Of a stretch of 64,000 nt of DNA, positions 21,931-33,820 are shown piece by piece; the first letter of the stretch is position 1; every line of letters starts with the position of its first letter. Location of the stretch: contig NW_024751849.1 in the NCBI RefSeq assembly GCF_018991925.1, positions 62,001-126,000 of the forward strand, written 5' to 3'. The notes below the pieces were generated by a model. The model saw only the letters and a list, made by a program, of their open reading frames with translations, had not been told where the DNA came from and did not search any database. The position numbers and the translations under genes were made by a program. Origin of the DNA: Homarus americanus. Its lineage: Eukaryota > Arthropoda > Malacostraca > Decapoda > Nephropidae.

Positions 21931-22009
21931 CAGCCTCCCCCTCGTGCAGGCGGACCCACTGGTAGCTAAAACCTCTGACCTTTACCTTCCTCGCCCTGAT
22001 GGCTCTCAG

Positions 22010-22120
22010 CTGCCTGTGCTGTTACTGCTGCTGTTACTGCTGTTGTTACTGTTGCTGTTCCTACTGCTGTTACTACTGCTGTTGTTACTACTGCTTCTGT
22101 TACTGCTGCTCCTTCAACAC
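22010..22120. repeat. CTG/TTACTG triplet tract
   Basis: TGCTGTTACTGCTGCTGTTA-type repeat. The leucine- or cysteine-rich frames over it are artefacts. Confidence 0.85.
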
Positions 22121-22369
22121 ACGTTACTGTTTCTACAACTATAATACCTGGTGCTACACGACGTACAACATCTTCAGCAGTAGTTGTATCCACTAACACA
22201 CTACTACTGTTGCCCAGATCATTATACTACAGAATAGCAGCAACTCATTAGCAATGGCCCAACAGGGAAGCATGCTAAGTTCATGCTAACCTTTATGTCT
22301 CATGAGTTAAGGGCGTAGAAGCCTGAAGAGTCAATGGTTTATGTCATCAAGTTATTGGAAGCTCCAACA

Positions 22370-22548
22370 ACTTGTCCCTGAATACGAATTCGCAACTTTC
22401 GACTTACAGCAGGTACCTACTTTACTGCTAGGTGAACAGGGACTAATGGGGGCTAGGAATTATGTCCAAACAACTTCCACCGGCCCGGGAACCGAACCCG
22501 TGACATCTCGCTTGCGAGGCAAGAACGGTACCGCTTCTACCACCGGTC
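22370..22548 (-). mobile_element. tRNA-derived SINE, second copy
   Basis: On minus, the head (about 22477-22547) has an A-box-like TGGTAGAAGCGG (22531-22542), B-box GGTTCGGTTCCC (22487-22498), anticodon stem CTTGC/GCGAG around loop CTCGCAA (22512-22518; CGC, alanine), and acceptor arms ACCGGT/GCCGGT that pair. The body contains TTCACCTAGCAGTAAAGTAG followed by GTACCTGCT (about 22414-22437), related to the edge copy at 1-30. The shared body and anticodon loop show a family. Confidence 0.75.
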
Positions 22549-22968
22549 CCCCGCTACTGTGTAATGACATTGTTACAGAGCAGCGGTCAACTAGTCTCAC
22601 TGTTCCTCTGTAACAAATAACTCCTGACACACACAAAAACACAGAAACACACACACACACACACACACACAGAGTAGTAGCACATCAAACAATATTCGAA
22701 AATAAACTTAATTCCCAACTCTTTCAATATGACACAACGGAAGAAGGATTTTGACAACACTACCGAGACAACAGGAGTCGTAGTGTTCATTGTGGCAACC
22801 ATCGACCCCCCTCCGTGAAGATACTTGTTGGGGGGTGTAAGTTATACGCTGTGTCTGGAGGAAATATTTCAATTCATGTATCGAAACACCTATAGAATCG
22901 AGGCTCTTTATTCTACAACATATACCATATAAGTCACTACTGATAATAGATGCCACTTTTATACTTGG
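22549..22968. other. Unique DNA, short (CA)n
   Basis: (CA)n at 22649-22671. No gene seen. Confidence 0.5.
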
Positions 22969-22969
22969 T

Positions 22970-23150
22970 TAGGTTACGTTTGGTTAGGTTAGGTTACGGT
23001 CGGTTGGGTTAAGTTTTGTTTCGTTAAGTTGTTTGGATTGGTTAAGTTAAGTTAGGTTAAGTTAAGTCAGGTTAGGTTGGGTTAGGTTAAATTGGGTTGG
23101 GTTAGGTTAGATTGGGTTGGGTTGGGTTAGGTTAGGTCAGGTTGGGTTCT
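22970..23150 (+). repeat. Interstitial TTAGG/TTGGG array
   Basis: Pentamers with AAGTT, GGTCGG and TTGGG variants. More degenerate on the left. Confidence 0.88.
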
Positions 23151-23790
23151 TTCAATTCATATCTTCGTACAGGTCTCCACACTCTGTCCAGGCGGGGACA
23201 GGAAGTGGTGGGGAGGAGCGTCGTCTTGGGAACTTTCCGCGGCTCTAGGATTCACTGTCACACACACACACACACACACTTTCCTGGAATTCCTACTGCG
23301 ATGTGTGATTTGACCCGCGGTCGCCTGCCAGAACCACAGCCGTGACGAGCCGTGTGTGTGTGTGTGTGTTCAGTAAGTACAACACACAGCCCATCACCGT
23401 CACTACTATCCATAACACCAACAATAATAGTAACGGCCACTAGAGTTAACTACGCTGCTCAGTAATGAAGACAGCAGCAGTGCCACCAACTACTGTATTT
23501 GTCGTGTGATAACTACACACATTAGCAGCGACGATTATAGGTTGAGGTGCAGTGCTAATAAGAGGAAGTAATGCTTGTAGCACATCAAGTGAACTAGGGA
23601 GGAAGAGTGCCACAAAGGTCACAAGGCCACACGCTACCACCAGGCAGTGTCACGGGTGACACGATAGGGAGGGAGAGAGGGAGGGTGAGAGAGGTGAGGG
23701 AGGGAGGGAGGAGGGTCAAGGGATGACTCACCTTTCGGGAGTAACTGTATCAAACACGATAATATTAACAGTGAGTCACACACTCACGCA
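23151..23790. other. Unique DNA, small repeats
   Basis: (CA)n at 23259-23279, (TG)n at 23350-23369 and a GGGAGA-rich tract at 23665-23715. No credible exon. Confidence 0.5.
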
Positions 23791-23794
23791 CACA

Positions 23795-24016
23795 CGCACG
23801 GTCAGGGTCACACACACACACACACACGGTCAGGGCCCACACACACACACACGGTCAGGGTCACACACACACACACGGTCATGGTCACACACACACACAC
23901 AGTCAGGGTCACACACACACACACACGGTCAGGGTCACACACACACACGGTCAGGGTCACACACACACACACACGTCAGGGTCACACACGCACACACACA
24001 CACACACGGGTCAGGG

Positions 24017-24064
<48 letters not shown>

Positions 24065-24087
24065 TCAGGGTCACACACACACACACG
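23795..24087. repeat. (CA)n with GGTCAGGGT spacers
   Basis: About 11 blocks of (CA)5-20 separated by CGGTCAGGGT, giving a roughly 24-bp unit. The last CA block (24018-24061) is the longest. Confidence 0.92.
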
Positions 24088-24742
24088 ATGGCTGGTGACG
24101 ATTATAATAATGACGATGACTGGTAACAATAATTACAATACGCTAATAATGATAATAATGATGATTGATAATAATGACAAAAATAATTACAACAAAGTAC
24201 CAAAATCACGTACGGTACCATCTACTCAAGTACCCAAGTACCACACATACCACCAAGTACCAAACCCATGTTTCCCACCTAACTGACTTCACCACCAACC
24301 ATCAATGACCCTAATCTCTTAAGGGTTAATTTGAGCCTAATAGGACTGGGGGAAGAGAGGGGGTCCATTTGCCTATAGTCAGTAAGATATAGCGACTCTT
24401 GGCTATATTATTATATACTTTACCTGAATTAAAATATAACCTAGGAAATTCCCTCATATGTAAGTAGTAACATTAACACGAACTATTATTCTATATTAAC
24501 GGGTTATATCAATGCTCACTATATGTATTCTGTTATATAAATGCTCACTATATGTACTCTGTGTTATATCAATGTTCACTATATGTACTCGTGTGTTGAA
24601 ACCCACTTAGTGTACTCGTTCCAACACACTGACCGGGGTCCTGTTTCTAAAGCCAAGGTTAACAACATTAGTGGTACACCTGAATATAATATAGCACAGT
24701 AACAGTTATTTATTATTTAAGTTAACAAATGAGACTTTTTGT

Positions 24743-24744
<2 letters not shown>
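24088..24744. other. AT-rich; short 34-bp repeat near 24.5 kb
   Basis: AAT/GAT-rich to 24200. Three copies of AATGCTCACTATATGTACTC at 24510-24580, about 37 bp apart. No gene. Confidence 0.55.
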
Positions 24745-24788
<44 letters not shown>

Positions 24789-24870
24789 CATCATCATCAT
24801 TATTATTATCATCATTATTATTCTTACTATCATTATTTTTACTATTAACAACATCTACCACAATTATTAC

Positions 24871-24922
<52 letters not shown>

Positions 24923-24994
24923 CCTCCACCAAAATAAAACACCACTTTAATACAGCCAGCCTCCACAACATTACAAATTTGGTCCATCCATTTG

Positions 24995-25068
<74 letters not shown>

Positions 25069-25169
25069 CATCACACCATCATCACACACATCTGCAGTAT
25101 TAAACACAGACAGATTTCTACCAATTAGTCAAGGCCAAACTTGGTGTTTGGGGATTATGGGTAACAAGT

Positions 25170-25200
<31 letters not shown>

Positions 25201-25203
25201 GGG
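24745..25203. repeat. (ATT)n, (CA)n and (TG)n cluster
   Basis: (ATT)n with ATC interruptions at 24745-24845, (CA)n at 24871-24918, (CA)n at 24998-25066, (TG)n at 25170-25200. Cysteine/valine and histidine/threonine frames are artefacts. Confidence 0.95.
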
Positions 25204-25204
25204 G

Positions 25205-25696
25205 TTGTGTTAACATGTGTGTTAGTTGTGTTTAACATGTGTGGTTTAGTTCTGTTTAACATGTGTGGTTGGTTGTGTTTTTAACATGTGTTTAGTTGCG
25301 TTTTAACATGTGTGGTTTAGCTGCGTTTTAACATGTGTGGTTTAGCTGCGTTTTAACATGTGTGGTTTAGCTGCGTTTTAACATGTGTGGTTTAGTTGTG
25401 GAGTTTTAACATGTGTGGTTTGGTTGTGGAGTTTTAACATGTGTGGTTTGGTTGTGGAGTTTTAAAATGTGTGGTTTGGTTGTGTTTTAACATATGTGGT
25501 TTAGTTGTGTTTTAACATGTGTGGTTTAGTTGCGTTTTAACATGTGTGGTTTGGTTGTGTTTTAACATGTGTGGTTTAGTTGTGTTTTAACATGTGTGGT
25601 TTAGTTGTGGAGTTTTAACATGTGTGGTTTGGTTGTGTTTTAACATATGTGGTTTAGTTGTGTTTTAACATGTGTGGTTTAGTTGTTGAGTTTTAA
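25205..25696. repeat. 25-bp minisatellite with TGTGGTTT
   Basis: About 19 copies of a 25-bp unit, GTGTGGTTTAGTTGTGTTTT plus AACAT, with variants GAGTTTTAAC and TTTGGTTG. TGTGGTTT, present in most copies, matches the Runt/RUNX core. Confidence 0.92.
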
Positions 25697-26036
25697 CCTA
25701 CGGGGATCGGCTGGGTTTAATGGTACGTGGTTTAGCCGAGTATTATGTTGGGTGTTAGGGACGTGGTTTATAAAAGGACCTCAAGTAACTACGCAACTTA
25801 TTCAGCTTACACGTCAAACTTAGTGTGCGTGGTGAGGCGTTAAAACCTGTCTTGTGTACGTGTTAGCGTTCATGTATACGGTGTGTGTGTGCGTCGTAAC
25901 TCTGATATAAGTGTACAGTCACAAGTAACAGATTATAAGTACTGTAGTAGCAGTCATTATAAGTAGGCCAGAGAGGATGTGTATAAAATAAATAAAGTGA
26001 GTTTAGAAGTACCACAGCGGTCAACAAAGTCCTTGA
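25697..26036. other. Unique sequence, no gene seen
   Basis: Continues with decayed GTGGTTTA words to about 25770, then unique AT-rich DNA. Confidence 0.5.
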
Positions 26037-26344
26037 ACACGAGGGTGAGGGAGGGAGGGAGGGGGGGAGGTGGGGGGTAGGAGGAAGGAGGGTGTGGGAA
26101 GGGGAGGAAGAGGTGAGGGTGGGGGAGGTGAGAGACGGAGGGGTTAGTGAGGAAGATAAGAGAAGAGGGGGTAGGAAGGAGGAGAGGAGGAATGGGAGGG
26201 ACAGTGGAAGGAGGGACGGAGAGGGGGGGAGACAAGACAGGTGTACTCAAGAAGGTTAATTGATCTTTAACTAGCAGCCAAGGCAAGGTTAAGGAGGGGG
26301 GGTGATGGGAGGGGGGTGAGGAGAGACTGACCTTGACACTGACG

Positions 26345-26379
<35 letters not shown>

Positions 26380-26395
26380 CACACACACACACAAA
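26037..26395. repeat. G-rich purine tract and (CA)n
   Basis: GGGAGG/GGAGGTGGG-type sequence at 26045-26235, a G-rich patch at 26290-26325 and (CA)n at 26345-26393. Confidence 0.85.
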
Positions 26396-26814
26396 CAAAA
26401 GCATATGGAGGTCTCTCTCTCTCTCGGCCACTTGTAAGAGGCAGGTGGCCCTAAGAGTCACACTCATATAACTAAACAAACACTCAGACGTTTTGGTCCT
26501 CCTCACACACTCACACGCTACGTCTTTAAGTCCTCACAAACACACATTCACAAATTTCAACATTCTTTTAATTTTCTCATCAACAAACACTTGACACAAT
26601 TGTATCTAATTCTTCACCAACAAACACAGCCAATCATTTCCTGCCTGATGTCTAGCTAACACACACACACAACCCCCTCACCTCAACCCTCCTCACCTCT
26701 CACCTCACTCACCTCAACCCCCCCTCCCTCACCTCAACCAGCCTTAACTAAACCCCTTATAAAATATTTTATTTAAGTGGAGGAGCTCAGAAGACGACGA
26801 CCCCCTTCACACGG
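26396..26814. other. Unique DNA, C-rich to the right
   Basis: CACACA and CCTCACCTCAACC words near 26640-26740. No gene. Confidence 0.5.
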
Positions 26815-27450
26815 AGTACACCATCACCACTACAACCACTACCACCATCACCACCACCACTACTACCACCACCAACATCACCACCACTACAACCACTACA
26901 ACCATCACCACCACTACCACCATCACCACTACCACCATACTATCACCACCACCAACCACTACCACCATCACCACTACAACCACTACCACCATCACCACCA
27001 CCACTACTACCACCACCAACACCACACCACCACTACAACCACCACCATCACCACCACTACCACCATCACCACCACCACACCACTACCTCACCATCACCAT
27101 ACAACTCACCACCAACCACCACTTCATCACCACCACTACCACCATCACCACTACCACCACCATCACACCACCACCATCACCACCACCACAACCATCACCC
27201 ACACCACCACTACACCACTACCACCATCACCATCACCACACAACCACCACCATATCACCACCACCACCATACCACCACCACCACCACCACTCACCACCAC
27301 CATACCACCACCCACTCACCACCACTACCACCATCACCACTACTGCTACCACCATCACCACCACTACCACCACCACCACCACTACCATCACCACTACCAC
27401 CATCACCACTACCACCACTGCCACTACTACCACTACCACCACCACCCGCA
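26815..27450. repeat. (ACC)n/(ATC)n triplet tract, 630 bp
   Basis: Long ACCACC/ACCATC/ACTACC array, giving histidine/threonine, valine and glycine/serine frames that should not be annotated as proteins. Confidence 0.95.
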
Positions 27451-27712
27451 TCGCCTAATGTTCTAAACTGCTGGAAAGGGACCAACCCACTTGAAAACTC
27501 CCTCCCTCTCTCTACCCGATACCCAAAACGTTAACTTCTCCACCACGACACAAGTAAGGGCTGTTTCCTCCCTCCTCACACTCACTCACTACGTCACATA
27601 GAATGCCCCCAAGTGAAGCTACGACAAAAGAGTGATTCTCAAAACGCTCACTAGTTCACCTAACCTGAGTGAACACATCTTTGACTCTCACAGCTACAAC
27701 ACTGAGGAGGAT

Positions 27713-27858
27713 TGACTCGTGGAAGACTGACTAGTGGAGGACTGACTCGTGGAAGACTGACTAGTGGAGGATTGACTCGTGGAAGACTGACTAGTGGAGG
27801 ACTGACTAGTGGAGGACTGACTCGTGGAAGACTGACTCGTGGAAGACTGACTCGTGGA
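27713..27858. repeat. 15-bp minisatellite GGAAGACTGACTCGT
   Basis: About 10 copies alternating GGA(A/G)GACTGACT(C/A)GT. 27451-27712 shows nothing else notable. Confidence 0.9.
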
Positions 27859-28680
27859 GGTGTGTGATTGGCTCGATATTACGTTATAAAAACTTTAAAA
27901 TAACGTCGATTTATATTAGTTACGAGTATAAAAAAATATAACAAGGTATGAATCATGGAGCCTCGTCTGGGTTACAATCTCAAATATTCGTAAGTCAATC
28001 TGCTCGTGGCTGGGGTCAGGTGAAGGCAACACTCCGCCGTTCAACTAATACCTGTACCACCATCTGAGACTCTGTACACCTGAGCTTGTCATAATGGCGG
28101 TAAGATTACGGTTTACGGCAAGGAAATCACGGGAACACAAAAATACATACACAAACAGATTTATACACACATACAACCACTAACACCACACATACACACA
28201 TTATCTAACACCACACACACCACAAGGGTCAATACAGTATCCAGTGACGGGAGACCCACACCTTGGATCACAGCGACCAGTGAGTGACACCACCAATTCT
28301 CTACCTTCACTCTATCTTAACACGAGGGAGGGGTAAGAGAGGGTGTGGCTGGGGGAAGAGTGAAGGGGTAGGGGAAGGGGTGTGGGGGAAGGGGAAGGAT
28401 TTGAATAGGGTTATCGGTGGTGGTAGGGGAGGTTGGTGAGCATAAGATCCACACATCACAAACACCACAAACAAACACAACATAACGGAGTATAACCAAG
28501 TTTATAGAACAGTATAACTCGGGCTAAAAATATACAGTAGCACAGAGGAAGCGTGGGTCAAAGGTTATAACCCCCCCCCACCCCCCAACAGATGGACAGG
28601 ATACGCCCAGCAGCTAAATATATCTCATATTATCTGTCTACTTCCTGTGTCACAACTAAAATAAGAGACCGTTACCCAAC
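27859..28680. other. Unique DNA with minor G-rich and CA patches
   Basis: G-rich patch at 28323-28440 and C run at 28570-28588. No gene. Confidence 0.5.
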
Positions 28681-29250
28681 ACTCCTTCCCCTCCCTCCTC
28701 CATTTCCTCCCCTCTCTCTTCTTCTTCTTCCCTCCCTCTTTCTTCTTCCTTCCCTCCCTGCTCCTCTTCTCTCCCTCCTCCTCTCTTTCCCTTCCTCCCG
28801 CCTCCTCTCCCTCCCTCCTCCTCTTCTTCCCCTCCTCCTCCTCTTCTTCCCTCCTTCCTCCTCTTCTTCCACACTCTCCACTAACCTTATTTTCCTCTTC
28901 CTCCCTAACTTCACACCCTCCCCCAATCCAATTCTCCCCCACTCCTCTCCCCTCTCATCCCCCCACTTTCTCTCTCTCCTCCCCCACACTCTCCTCCCAT
29001 CCCCCCACTTTCTCCCTCTCATCCCCCCCTTTCTCTCTCCCTCTCATCCCCCACTTTCTCTCTCCTCTCATCCCCCCACTTTCTCTCTCCCCTCTCATCC
29101 CCCCTTTCTCTCTCCCTCTCATCCCCCCTCTCTCTCCTCTCATCCCCCCACTTTCTCTCTCCCCCTCTCATCCCCCGCTACTCTCTCCCTCATCCCCACT
29201 TTCTCTCTCCTCATCCCCCCACTTTCTCTCTCTCCTCTCCATCCCCCACT
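28681..29250. repeat. Pyrimidine-rich tract and 27-bp repeat
   Basis: CTTCCTCC-rich to 28875. From 28945 a roughly 27-bp unit, CTCTCATCCCCCCACTTTCT plus CTCTCC, repeats about 11 times. The 226-residue plus frame is a repeat translation. Confidence 0.9.
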
Positions 29251-29367
29251 CAGCTTCCTGTTATATAAATAGACCCAGTGTAATCCCAGTGCCATTGTTT
29301 GTGCGGCTCCAACGTGCCACAAACAACCTTGACATCAGGCACAGTCCCCCCTGACTCGCCTTTACTC

Positions 29368-29399
29368 ACCGTGTGCGTGTGTGTGTGCGTGTGTGTGCG

Positions 29400-29457
<58 letters not shown>

Positions 29458-29465
29458 TTTGTTTA
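29368..29465. repeat. (TG)n microsatellite
   Basis: TG/CGTG to 29410, then pure TG to 29454. Confidence 0.95.
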
Positions 29466-30085
29466 TAATAGTAAATGAAACAGCCATTTTTTTTTACCAT
29501 ATATGAGAGAGTTTCCAGTAAATTAAAAACAAAAAGTTATTTAAATACACAAAACGTTGATTGTATTTTGAATCCTACTCGTTCACTACACAAACACTGA
29601 ATACATGTATCATACTTGACCTCTTGGCCCTGGAGTCAAAGGTCACAGGGGACGGGTCAAGGTCACAAGAGACGGGTCAAGGTCGGTGGTGGGCAGTTAT
29701 CATGGATCAAAGGTAATAATAATTATGAGGTAACACCAGAGACGCTGCCACCACTAATAAAACTTATCCACAAAATAAACCAATAAACCAGAGGACCAAA
29801 TGTGTGAGGCAGCCGAAACATAAACCAGTCCCATACATTATAATATTAAACCCAAGATTAATCACCACACACATATATAAAACACTACAAGACTAATTAG
29901 CATAATACACAAATACCGCCTCGTTCCTTCATGGGATAATCACGCTCTAATTATGTTATTAAACCTAATTTACATAAGACCAATCATGTTCTTCCAGTTA
30001 ATTAATTAATCCCTATACCTGTGTGTCTCTGCTGTTGTCTGACCTCGTGTGTGATTCCTTGTATTATATTCATGTTACCTTGAGT
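29466..30085. other. AT-rich unique DNA with AGGTCA-type sites
   Basis: 29633-29690 carries GAGTCAAAGGTCA, GGGTCAAGGTCA and GGGTCAAGGTCG in close succession (nuclear-receptor-like). Otherwise unique, no gene. Confidence 0.45.
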
Positions 30086-30590
30086 GTATTATTATTATTA
30101 TTATCATTATTATTATTATTAGTAGTAGTAGTAGTAGTATTCAGTGGCAGTAGTAAAAGTACTGGTACGAGGAGTAGTAATGTTAGTAGTCGTAGTAGAG
30201 CAGGGTAGAGTAATGTAGTAGTGGGGTTCTTTATAATAATCGCATTAGTCGTGTTATGCCACCACAGGTATAGGTCAGTTCTTAACCACCTGTATACTAG
30301 GGCTCTACACACCACACTATACTACACCACACACTACATTGCACACTATACACCACACACTACCCTGCACGTTACACCACACTACACTGGCTTCACTTTG
30401 TACCTGTGTATACTGTAGGTCATGCCACACCTTCTCTCTTAACTAATGCCGCATACACCCGCTGATACACCCCGTGACTGTGACGAGCTACACCTGTTAG
30501 TACCGCTGATACACCCCGTGTCTGGTAGTACCGTTGATACACCCCGTGCTGGTAGTACGGTTGATACACCCCGTGTCTGGTAGAAATACA
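30086..30590. repeat. (ATT)n, (AGT)n, CACTA and 28-bp repeats
   Basis: (ATT)/(AGT) triplets at 30088-30145, CACACTA words at 30305-30388, and a roughly 28-bp unit with GATACACCCCGTGTCTGGTA at 30470-30583 (four imperfect copies). Confidence 0.8.
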
Positions 30591-30609
30591 ACTGTTTTTC
30601 TTAAATTCA

Positions 30610-31140
30610 GTATTCAGCCATTGTTAATATTCTCCATGTCTGTACAAACCAGTGTCTGCTTCTGATAAATGCTTGTCTCTCTGTCAACCCCGAGAATGTC
30701 TGTTAACTACATTATCACACCAACATACTGTCGTTACTGTTGGTGTCTGTTAAACCACTATAGATCCTTGTCTGTGAACCGCTACAATCCAGTATGTTAA
30801 CCGCTACAGTACGTGTGATAACCACGGCGGCAGTTATGAACCATGATCAAGCGTCTGTTACCGCAGGGAAGCGTTTATTAACCACACGAGTACCTGCGGC
30901 TGTCAACCATAGCAACACCACCAGTGCGACCGCAGGCGGAGTCTTGTTAACCGCAGTGACACCTGTGCGGGGTAAAGGGCGGTGTCAACCACAGCAACAT
31001 CTGTGCGGGGCAGCGGGCGGTGTCTTGTTAACCGCAGTGACACCTGTGCAGGGTAGCGGGCGGTGTCAACCACAGCAACATCTGTGCGGGGCAGCGGGCG
31101 GTGTCTTGTCAACCGCAGAACACCTGTGCGGGGCAGCGGT
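30610..31140. repeat. Graded minisatellite with AACC(A/G)C core
   Basis: From 30920 to 31140 a unit of about 38 bp is nearly homogeneous (TCAACCACAGCAACATCTGT then GCGGGGCAGCGGGCGGTG). To the left the same TTAACCGC/TCAACCA core recurs every 25-40 bp but the rest decays progressively to about 30610. Confidence 0.8.
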
Positions 31141-31389
31141 AGATCGGGGCTGGGTATTTTTATCCCAAGCGGCGTCGTAACCTTGGGAGTGGCGGGAAGG
31201 AAGGAGTATCAGGAACCAACCAGGGTCTTATTCATCGTTCCCCCTCCTTCTCATCAACCAAACCCCTCCACCTACTTCTCCTCACCTCTCTATAACTACC
31301 TTTGTGAACACATCATCAAGTAAAACTAATCCTTAAAAGACTTCCTTTCCAATAATAATACAAAAAACTGCGAGAATCTACCCCAAACA

Positions 31390-31625
31390 GAAAAAGCGCG
31401 CGAAAATTTCCCGCCCAAAACAACGAAACGGGAATAAAAACTTCTGAAAGCGGCGGGAAAATGGCGCACTGGAGCCTGGGTAGTGAAGCGATCAATAGAG
31501 CGTCGATATAGAGGCTTCGTAAGGTCGAAGCTCCAGTAAGGCCACAACGGGTCTGACGACCATCTGGACCCACACCAGCGCTGCTTATGCTTTCGGTAAC
31601 CTAGCTGGAATTTGGCGAAGATCCT
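31390..31625. promoter_or_regulatory. CpG-rich block with E2F-like sites
   Basis: GCGCGCGAAAATTTCCCGCC (31396-31415) and GCGGCGGGAAAATGGCGC (31450-31467) contain E2F-type TTTCCCGC/GGCGGGAA elements in both orientations 50 bp apart, in a CpG-rich island. 31480-31545 has tRNA-like features (see rejected list). No exon is identified; the 85-residue minus frame has no recognisable domain. Confidence 0.4.
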
Positions 31626-31675
31626 CGGAGCCTTCTTGTGTCTTTGTTATTGTTTGACGGCGGCGCGTGTAACAA

Positions 31676-32125
31676 CAACAATAATATTAAAGGTTTATTA
31701 ACAATTACAGCAGCCATAACATGACACTATACAGATGATATAAGTGGTACATAGCTCTCAATAATAACAAAGGGACATGTATATCTGTTCCAGTCAACAG
31801 AAGCGACTGAAGACCTGAAAGTTTACAAATATATATTACATGGGAGACCCAGGTTGACCAGGGACCCCCGGGTGGTCAGAGCAAGACCCAAAAATCTTCC
31901 CCGACTGAAATATATCAACACGACGACTGTGGGAGCTGTCAGGGAGAACACACTCAGTCATGGTTATACGGAGTAGATCCAACCCGAGCCACGGCGGGTA
32001 GTAGGATAGTGACGGGGAGTCATTTAACAAGAAATTTCGGCACAATAAAAAGTACAAACGTGTGATTAGCAAGAATTGAACACACAAGTTAACTACCAGA
32101 TGTTGATAACTTTACAATAGTTGGG

Positions 32126-32127
<2 letters not shown>
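31676..32127 (-). mobile_element. Possible retroelement 3' end, second copy
   Basis: On minus: CTATTGTAAAGTTATCAAC (about 32105-32123), then about 400 bp of unique sequence, then GTTAATAAACCTTTAATATT at about 31682-31701. Same landmark order as 1190-1595. No coding domain. Confidence 0.4.
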
Positions 32128-32172
<45 letters not shown>

Positions 32173-32240
32173 TATGTGTGTGTGTGTGTGTGTGTGTCTG
32201 TGTGTGTGTGTGTGTATGTGTGTGTGTGTATGTGTGTGTC
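32126..32240. repeat. (TG)n microsatellite
   Basis: TG with CTATG and CTG interruptions. Confidence 0.95.
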
Positions 32241-32856
32241 AACATAAACAAGACAAAAAACACCTACCAATGAACAATAAACCCAAACAAGAATATAACA
32301 AAACACACAAAAGCAAACACTATAAACAAAACAAGTAAACAACCTCATTAACAACCATAACAGATCAGCAAACAATGGGAGTAACAGTAATAAGGCCGAC
32401 GTAGCTAATTAACAGCAACAATAACATAACATGCACACACCTGTAAACACTGACTGACAAATAACTTTTTTTAATTTATTGTTCTCACTGCAGTTTGTCG
32501 AGAGAGAGTCAACGGCATGACATCACACTAGAAAAAATATATCATCTCTGCTAACCAATACAACTCCCCCCACACACACACACACAGACACCCCCCTAAA
32601 AACTTTCTCCCTCTACACTATCTCAAACACACACACACACACACACATTCTCTAGGACAAACTATGGGTACTATCGTTTTTATCCATCATTCACTTTATA
32701 TTATCCATCTCTCTCTCTCTCTCTCTCTTACTTCTTCTTCTTCTTCAATCTTTTCTGTCTTGTATAACCACCTGCTGTTTAGGTGTGATGGTGTGTGAGG
32801 ATGGAGGAGAGGACAGGTCGTTCTTTCATGAGCCGGGCAGCTAACCAAACAAGTAG

Positions 32857-32907
<51 letters not shown>

Positions 32908-33020
32908 AGGCAGCTACCCAAACAAACACACAGGTTAATTTATTAGTTAACTAGACGGCCACTTAATCACTCAACCCTCCCAACTAATCAAGCCGACAGA
33001 AACAATTAGAGAAAGGAAGG
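32241..33020. other. Unique DNA with several short (CA)n/(CT)n
   Basis: (CA)n at 32572-32587, 32629-32646 and 32861-32905; (CT)n at 32708-32727. No gene. Confidence 0.55.
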
Positions 33021-33021
33021 A

Positions 33022-33150
33022 ACCGTGAACCAGCTGAGGCCATCTGGTGCACCGTAAACCAGCTGAGGCCATCTGGTGCACCGTGAACCAGCTGAGGCCA
33101 TCTGGTGCACCGTGAACCAGCTGAGGCCATCTGGTGCACCGTGAACCAGC
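33022..33150. repeat. 29-bp tandem repeat, 4.4 copies
   Basis: ACCGTGAACCAGCTGAGGCC plus ATCTGGTGC, almost perfect. The CAGCTG palindrome recurs in each copy. Confidence 0.95.
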
Positions 33151-33240
33151 TCTCACAACTCAGCTGGTGTTTACATCTGCCTCTGAGACCCCAGGTGGTC
33201 CTCCCTCACTGGCTCATTCACTCTAGCTCATTCACTCTCG

Positions 33241-33279
<39 letters not shown>

Positions 33280-33728
33280 CCACTGCTGCTGTTAACTTTA
33301 CCATAAATATTCATAAAAGCTGCGCGTTAAACTTGGAGAGGAAGCCAGATGAGTGAACATGATCCTAAAACCTTCAAAACGTGACGCTGTGTTCCTCTGG
33401 CCAGCAAGCGAGGTGAGGTGAGGTGACCCAAGGCTGTGTAACTAACAGCTCATCACATAGTTCACTCATCTCTGGCCACGACCACACGTCAACTACACCA
33501 ACATTCATTACCTGGCATAGTTAATAGTTGGGGTATCGAAATTCAACCACGTATATAGCCGTGTGGTATAAGTTCAACTACGTACAGTATATAACCGTGT
33601 GGTATATTAGGTCACAACTGGGGTTCCACAGAGCTCCAGTATAGTACCCGGAGTTAACACAGATACCTGACGCAGAACACAACAATAAATACACAAAAAT
33701 AAGAATACTAGTTCCAGGAAGTTATAAT
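33151..33728. other. Unique DNA, one (CA)n
   Basis: (CA)n at 33245-33274. No gene. Confidence 0.5.
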
Positions 33729-33729
33729 A

Positions 33730-33820
33730 TAGGTTGGGTGGGGTTAGGTTAGGTGAGGCTGGGTTAGGTTAGGTTAGGCTGGGTTAGGTTAGGTTAGGTG
33801 AGGCTGGATTAGGTTAGCAG
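33730..33820 (+). repeat. Short interstitial TTAGG array
   Basis: TTAGG pentamers grouped into a roughly 25-bp unit with GTGAGGCTGG. Confidence 0.85.

Noticed and set aside
21944..22199. Leucine-rich, cysteine-rich and valine/threonine-rich frames
   Set aside because: All arise from the CTG/TTACTG triplet tract.
31480..31545. tRNA-like fold: A-box-like TAGTGAAGCGATCAATAGAG and hairpin GGCTTCG..CGAAGCTC
   Set aside because: There is no convincing B-box (GGTCTGACGACC only) and no acceptor pairing, so neither a tRNA gene nor a SINE can be called.
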